Shown here piece by piece: positions 4,757-8,196 of a stretch of 8,196 nucleotides of DNA (positions within the stretch are counted from its first letter, which is position 1; each line of letters starts with the position of its first letter). The notes below the pieces were generated by a model that was not told where the DNA came from, ran no database searches, and was given only the letters and a program-made list of their open reading frames with translations. This stretch comes from Anaerolineae bacterium (GTDB taxonomy: Bacteria > Chloroflexota > Anaerolineae > Aggregatilineales > Aggregatilineaceae), in assembly GCA_018056405.1 (NCBI GenBank), contig JAGPFT010000105.1, forward strand, positions 1 to 8,196, given 5' to 3'. A program made the translations under genes and the position numbers.

Positions 4757-6271
4757 GTGGTCCTCGTTCCCGTCGCACCGGGACGCCCCCTGCTCTGGCC
4801 GCCAATCGTTGAGCGCCTTCAGACGTTGCTGCCCGATGCGCCGGTGTACATCGTCGGCGGGGCCGTGCGCGACGCCTTTCTGCATCGTCCTCTCAAAGAC
4901 CTCGACCTGGCCGGCCCGTCCGACGGCCGTCCGCTGGCGCGGCAGATCGCCGATGCCTTGCATGGCGCATACTATCCGCTCGACCCGCAGCGCAGCGTAG
5001 GGCGCGCCCTGATCACCTGGCAGGATGAAGACATCACCATTGACGTAGCGCAGTTTCGCGGCGCAGACCTGCTGGCTGACCTGACCCTGCGCGATTTTAC
5101 GGTCAACGCGATGGCTGTCCCGCTGGTGGGCGACCTCCAACACCTCCTTGACCCGCTCGACGGTCTGGGCGACCTGCAGGCCAGGCGTCTGCGGATGTGC
5201 GCGCCAGAGGCTATCGCCGATGATCCCGTGCGCAGCCTGCGCGCCATCCGTCTGAGCATCACCTTTGGGCTGCTGATCGAAGCAAATACCCGCCAGGCAG
5301 TGCGCGCTGCGGCACCTCACCTGACGCGCTGTTCGGCAGAGCGTATCCGCGACGAGTTTCTCGCCATCCTGGGGACTGCCAAACCTGCGGCGGGGCTTGT
5401 CGCGCTCCAGCAGCTTGGCCTGCTGGAGCACATTGTCCCGGAGGCCGAGGCCCTGGCAGGTCTTGCCCAGCCGCCTCCGCACCAGTACGATGTCTGGCAG
5501 CACACGCTGGCCGTGGTAGACCGCCTGGCAGCCATTGTGCACCTGCTGTCCGAGCCGTCCGCCGCCGAAGCCGCCAACGCTCAACTCGGTCTGATCGCCT
5601 TCGCTCTGGCGCGCTATCGTTCCCAGTTAGCGGCGCATGTGGCCGGGCAGTGGGCTGGTCAGCGCGCTCACCGGGCGTTGCTGGTGCTGGCCGGATTCCT
5701 CCACGACATCGGCAAGCCGGAGTCGGCGCGCAGCCGGGCCAGCCGCGATCCGGACTCGCCTGCCTTTCCCCGGCACGAGCAGATCGGCGCAGCCATCGCC
5801 GAGCGGCGGGCGGTTGCCTTGCGTCTGAGCAACGAAGAGACCGCGCGCCTGACGGCCATCGTCCGCCATCACATGCGCCCCCTGTGGCTGTTCGGCAGCG
5901 GGCCGGTCAGCAAGCGGGCTGTGCACCGTTTCTGGCGCGACACAGGCCCGGCTGGCATAGACGTGTGCCTGCTGGCAATGGCCGACTACCTGGCCACCTA
6001 TGGGCTGACCCTAGACACGCGCGACTGGGCGCACTACCTCGACCACATCCGCCGCCTGCTCGAAGGCTACTTCGACCACTACGACACAGAGGTCGCGCCC
6101 CCTGCCCTGGTCACTGGGCGCGATCTGCTGCACCATCTCCACCTGGAACCCGGCCCGTTGGTGGGTGAGATGATCGAGAAGATCACTGAGGCGCAGGTCG
6201 AAGGGCACGTCACCAACAAAGAAGAGGCGTTGGACTGGGCCAGACGCCTCCTCGACGAGCGCGGCTCGTAA
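4757..6271 (+). CDS. cca: CCA-adding tRNA nucleotidyltransferase (class II, with HD domain)
   Basis: Adds or repairs the 3' CCA end of tRNAs using CTP and ATP. The 504-residue protein begins with the class II polymerase head: GGAVRD (34-39), the catalytic pair in KDLDLA (47-52, Asp48 and Asp50), IDVAQFRG (95-102) with the third acidic residue, and RDFTVNAMA (112-120). The nucleotide-templating and RNA-binding region follows, with DDPVRSLRAIRLS (155-167) and ERIRDEF (195-201). A metal-dependent HD phosphohydrolase-type domain follows, with HDIGK (316-320) and HH at 371-372, then a C-terminal helical tail. The GTG start abuts the hpt stop, and AGGTGGGAG lies nine bases upstream. The enzyme could be limited to A-addition or CC-addition in a split system, but the tRNA in this window clearly needs a 3' end added. 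Confidence 0.93.
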   Translation: MVLVPVAPGRPLLWPPIVERLQTLLPDAPVYIVGGAVRDAFLHRPLKDLDLAGPSDGRPLARQIADALHGAYYPLDPQRSVGRALITWQDEDITIDVAQFRGADLLADLTLRDFTVNAMAVPLVGDLQHLLDPLDGLGDLQARRLRMCAPEAIADDPVRSLRAIRLSITFGLLIEANTRQAVRAAAPHLTRCSAERIRDEFLAILGTAKPAAGLVALQQLGLLEHIVPEAEALAGLAQPPPHQYDVWQHTLAVVDRLAAIVHLLSEPSAAEAANAQLGLIAFALARYRSQLAAHVAGQWAGQRAHRALLVLAGFLHDIGKPESARSRASRDPDSPAFPRHEQIGAAIAERRAVALRLSNEETARLTAIVRHHMRPLWLFGSGPVSKRAVHRFWRDTGPAGIDVCLLAMADYLATYGLTLDTRDWAHYLDHIRRLLEGYFDHYDTEVAPPALVTGRDLLHHLHLEPGPLVGEMIEKITEAQVEGHVTNKEEALDWARRLLDERGS

Positions 6272-6296
6272 TCCGCTTGCGGCGCTTGATGTGCCG

Positions 6297-6890
6297 TCAC
6301 ACACCAGCTTTGTCGTCGGGCGAATCCTCCGCGTCTGGATCGTATTCGAAGAACCACAGCAGCGTCTTGCCATAGACCCGCTCATCATACGGGCGCAGCG
6401 CGCGCAGGCTGACTTCCTCGCGCTCGTGCGGGTCAATCTGCACAATGACCACGCCGTCCGGCTGGAGATGCCCTGGATTCTCGTTCAGCGCCAGAAGCAC
6501 CTCTTTCCACAACCCCTTGTACTGGGGAGGGGCCACGTAGATGTACTCAAAAGCCTCTGGGCGGGGATGCCGCAGATAGACGAGCGCATCAGCACGCAGC
6601 ACCTCAGCCCTGGCTGTCAGGCGCGTGTGCTCCAAGTTCTCGTGGATGGTGCGAATCGCCAGCGGATGCCTGTCTATGAATACTACGCGCCCGGCTCCGC
6701 GACTCAGCGCCTCGATCCCTACTGACCCCGTGCCGGCGAACAGATCGAGGAATGAGCTGCTGACGATGCCCTGCCCCAGGATGTTGAACAGCGCTTCTTT
6801 GACGCGATCCATGACGGGCCGCGTAGAGTCGCCGGGCACCCTCTTGAGCCGGCGTCCTTTGGCTGCACCCGCAATCACGCGAATCGGCAC
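6297..6890 (-). CDS. rsmD: 16S rRNA (guanine966-N2)-methyltransferase RsmD
   Basis: Methylates the N2 of G966 (E. coli numbering) in 16S rRNA using S-adenosylmethionine during 30S assembly. The 197-residue product starts with the typical RVIAGAAKGRRL block (4-15), then TRPVMDRVKEALFNIL (23-38), SAM motif I LDLFAGTGSVGIEALSRGA (48-66), and the acidic ribose-binding position in FIDRH (71-75). The catalytic motif IV, normally DPPY/F or NPPY/F in this family, reads APPQY (120-124). The start is GTG 6888-6890, chosen because GGGGAGGG precedes it closely and it lies just 14 bases after the stop of the URO-D-family gene. The 62-codon open extension upstream is antisense-type sequence inside that gene. 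It is convergent with cca, whose stop is 25 bases away. Confidence 0.9.
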   Translation of the reverse strand: MPIRVIAGAAKGRRLKRVPGDSTRPVMDRVKEALFNILGQGIVSSSFLDLFAGTGSVGIEALSRGAGRVVFIDRHPLAIRTIHENLEHTRLTARAEVLRADALVYLRHPRPEAFEYIYVAPPQYKGLWKEVLLALNENPGHLQPDGVVIVQIDPHEREEVSLRALRPYDERVYGKTLLWFFEYDPDAEDSPDDKAGV

Positions 6891-6904
6891 AGTGCCCTCC
6901 CCGG

Positions 6905-7897
6905 TTAGGGCTTCGTTTCGACCACTTCGCGCACGGCGCGGATGTTCGACTGGGGCGTGGTCGTCATGATGACGCAGCCCGTTGAGAGAATGAAGCGCCG
7001 CCCATGCGTCTGCTCGATGGCTTCGCGGGCCTGGGTACGCACGTCTACCGGTGTCCCATTGTGCATAGGATTCCACCGGCTCAGGCCGCCACTAACCGCG
7101 CCGCCAAAGCGGAGCTTGCCTTCGGCCAGGCTCAGCCCGCATTCCCGGTCGTGCCAGTTGATGGCCTGGATCGGATAGTCGGCGATCAGGTCGAACATGG
7201 GAGCCTGACCGTGCAGGTGCACCATGTTGAACCACCACGCATCCGGCAGTGCGCCCAGAATCTGCAGATCATAGGGGCGGCCAAACTCGCGGTATTCATC
7301 TTCGCTCATCACGGTGTGCGAAGCATGTTGGATGGCGTAGAAAATGCCGGAGACTCCGCTCCGGCGCATGGCATCTATGAAACGCAACGTGCTCTCGGTG
7401 ATCGCGTTCAGACCGGTCTTCAGGCGGTCGGGCGCGGTACGCAGGTGTTCGATCAGAAGCTCGCGGCCGGCGATGTTCTTCGCCTGGGCCAGCGGGCTGA
7501 AGATCGTCTGGATGAAGGGCACGTCGTCGCCAAACGCGCTCTTGAGCAGCCGCAGCACCTCAAGCTGCCGTCCCAACGCGCCTCGCGAAGGATCGAGCAC
7601 GCGCAGCTCAGTCCAGTCCAGCGACCGCTGCACCACGTGGCGCACGTACTCTCGCGTCCCTTCCAGGTTGCCTTGCCAGCGATCCTGCACGCCGTAGTCC
7701 GTCACACAATAGCTGCTGGCAGGTGTCACCTTGACGAAATCGAAGTCCCACTGGCGCTGGAAGGCGATTGTTGCTTCGGCCAGGTCCACAGCTCGTTGGT
7801 CGTCGCCGGGCCAGTGACGCCATAAGGCGACGGGCACGCGGTCGGTCTCTTCTCCGGCGACTGCTCTTTCCAGACGCTCGCGTTTGCTCAGAGGCAT
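6905..7897 (-). CDS. Uroporphyrinogen decarboxylase (URO-D) family protein, probably not HemE
   Basis: The 330-residue product has the overall URO-D TIM-barrel layout: KRERLERAVAGEETDRVPVALW at the N-terminus, a central FIQTIFSPLAQA segment (128-139), and the C-terminal GTP..V..Q..EAI....GRRFILSTGCVI pattern (281-310). The N-terminal signature of true HemE (RQAGRY, with its substrate-binding arginines) is replaced by LWRHWPGDDQR (25-35), so haem synthesis is unlikely. The HLHG (227-230) and STGC (305-308) positions resemble the zinc-site pattern H-x-C...C of MtaA/CmuA-type corrinoid methyltransferases, with His in place of the first Cys. A methyl-transfer or related role is an inference. ATG 7895-7897 follows AAGGGA. 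It lies 37 bases after the TPR gene and 14 bases before rsmD, indicating an operon. Confidence 0.88.
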   Translation of the reverse strand: MPLSKRERLERAVAGEETDRVPVALWRHWPGDDQRAVDLAEATIAFQRQWDFDFVKVTPASSYCVTDYGVQDRWQGNLEGTREYVRHVVQRSLDWTELRVLDPSRGALGRQLEVLRLLKSAFGDDVPFIQTIFSPLAQAKNIAGRELLIEHLRTAPDRLKTGLNAITESTLRFIDAMRRSGVSGIFYAIQHASHTVMSEDEYREFGRPYDLQILGALPDAWWFNMVHLHGQAPMFDLIADYPIQAINWHDRECGLSLAEGKLRFGGAVSGGLSRWNPMHNGTPVDVRTQAREAIEQTHGRRFILSTGCVIMTTTPQSNIRAVREVVETKP

Positions 7898-7934
7898 ATC
7901 TCGTCCCTTCAGGGGTAGGCTGTTTTGTGCGAGG

Positions 7935-8196
7935 CTAGATGAAGTCAGCCATCTGTTCGATCTGCTGCTTCACCATGCGTTGCAGCATGAAGTAACGTTC
8001 CTTGTGCTCAGCGTCCGTCTGAGCGGCTATAGCAATGAGATCGGCAGCTTGCTGGAACGCCTCCAAAGACTTCTCTTTGTTGCCCGCCTTGCGGTAGGAC
8101 AGCGCAATCCCCCAATAGGCATCAATGGGGTCCGCAGCTTCAGCCAGAATGCGCTCGAATTGCTCGATGGCGGCATCGTTCTTGCCGGTATAGTGC
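7935..8196 (-). CDS. TPR-repeat protein (partial, C-terminus)
   Basis: A minus-strand open frame enters from the right edge and ends at TAG (7935-7937), giving 86 residues. The segment starting AAIEQFERILAEAADPIDAYWGIALSYRKAGN and continuing KEKSLEAFQQA has the W/LG...A/P spacing of tetratricopeptide repeats (about one and a half units). A charged helix (HKERYFMLQRMVKQQIEQM) caps the C-terminus. TPRs mediate protein-protein contacts, so the role of the whole protein cannot be judged from this fragment. It is the first gene of the visible TPR, URO-D-like, rsmD run, and its promoter must lie beyond the window. Confidence 0.85.
   Translation of the reverse strand, partial: HYTGKNDAAIEQFERILAEAADPIDAYWGIALSYRKAGNKEKSLEAFQQAADLIAIAAQTDAEHKERYFMLQRMVKQQIEQMADFI

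Noticed and set aside
4094..5584. A 496-codon minus-strand open frame across hpt and cca
   Set aside because: It is antisense to two genes with clear family motifs, and its product is rich in Val/Gln/His/Asp as expected from a shadow frame in GC-rich DNA. It shows no motif of its own.
6255..6269. ACGAGC-GCG-GCTCGT hairpin at the end of cca as a terminator between convergent genes
   Set aside because: The stem has only six pairs, lies within the last codons, and no T-run follows on either strand. It could be chance in GC-rich coding sequence.
7004..7825. A 273-codon plus-strand open frame opposite the URO-D-family gene
   Set aside because: It is a shadow of a gene with a clear family pattern, with no independent support.
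1..8196. A CRISPR array, transposase, toxin-antitoxin pair, phage genes or biosynthetic gene cluster
   Set aside because: No regularly spaced repeat array and no protein motifs of these systems were seen. Although SARP regulators can control biosynthetic clusters, the neighbours here are housekeeping genes.

Overview
The window is GC-rich, densely coding DNA from a bacterial chromosome. The best guess for the host is a member of the Chloroflexota (Anaerolineae or Chloroflexia type). This rests on recognition rather than a database search: a SARP/BTAD-type regulator fused to a MalT-like ATPase region, a 147-residue protein type I associate with Chloroflexota, a divergent URO-D-family protein, and a tRNA gene that does not encode its CCA end. 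Promoters resembling sigma-70 consensus, with TACAAT or TATACT -10 boxes, are visible.

Layout. (1) Positions 1-886, plus strand: the 3' end of an unidentified gene, then the 147-residue conserved protein, then tRNA-Arg(UCU) with its own near-consensus promoter. A long hairpin (904-936) follows. (2) Positions 985-2259, minus strand: the SARP-type regulator, convergent with the tRNA and read from a well-formed promoter at 2297-2325. (3) Positions 2260-2792: about 530 bases without a gene, holding a 92-base nested palindrome between two copies of a 19-base direct repeat. The second copy supplies the -35 box of a promoter for the next operon. (4) Positions 2793-6271, plus strand: a tightly packed five-gene run encoding a membrane-anchored helix-hairpin-helix protein, a DUF971 protein, an unidentified helical protein, hypoxanthine phosphoribosyltransferase and the CCA-adding tRNA nucleotidyltransferase. 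(5) Positions 6297-8196, minus strand: a convergent operon read as TPR protein (partial), URO-D-family protein, then rsmD.

How the genes fit together. The window is mainly housekeeping and RNA-related: purine salvage, tRNA 3'-end maturation, 16S rRNA methylation and a tRNA. The tRNA gene has no encoded CCA, so it depends on an enzyme such as the one encoded at 4757-6271. I found no convincing defence, CRISPR, biosynthetic-cluster or transposase system. The points of interest are local: a STAND-like regulator without a P-loop, an RsmD with an altered catalytic motif, a URO-D homologue lacking the decarboxylase signature but keeping a possible metal site, several uncharacterised small proteins, and the repeat architecture between 2444 and 2671.
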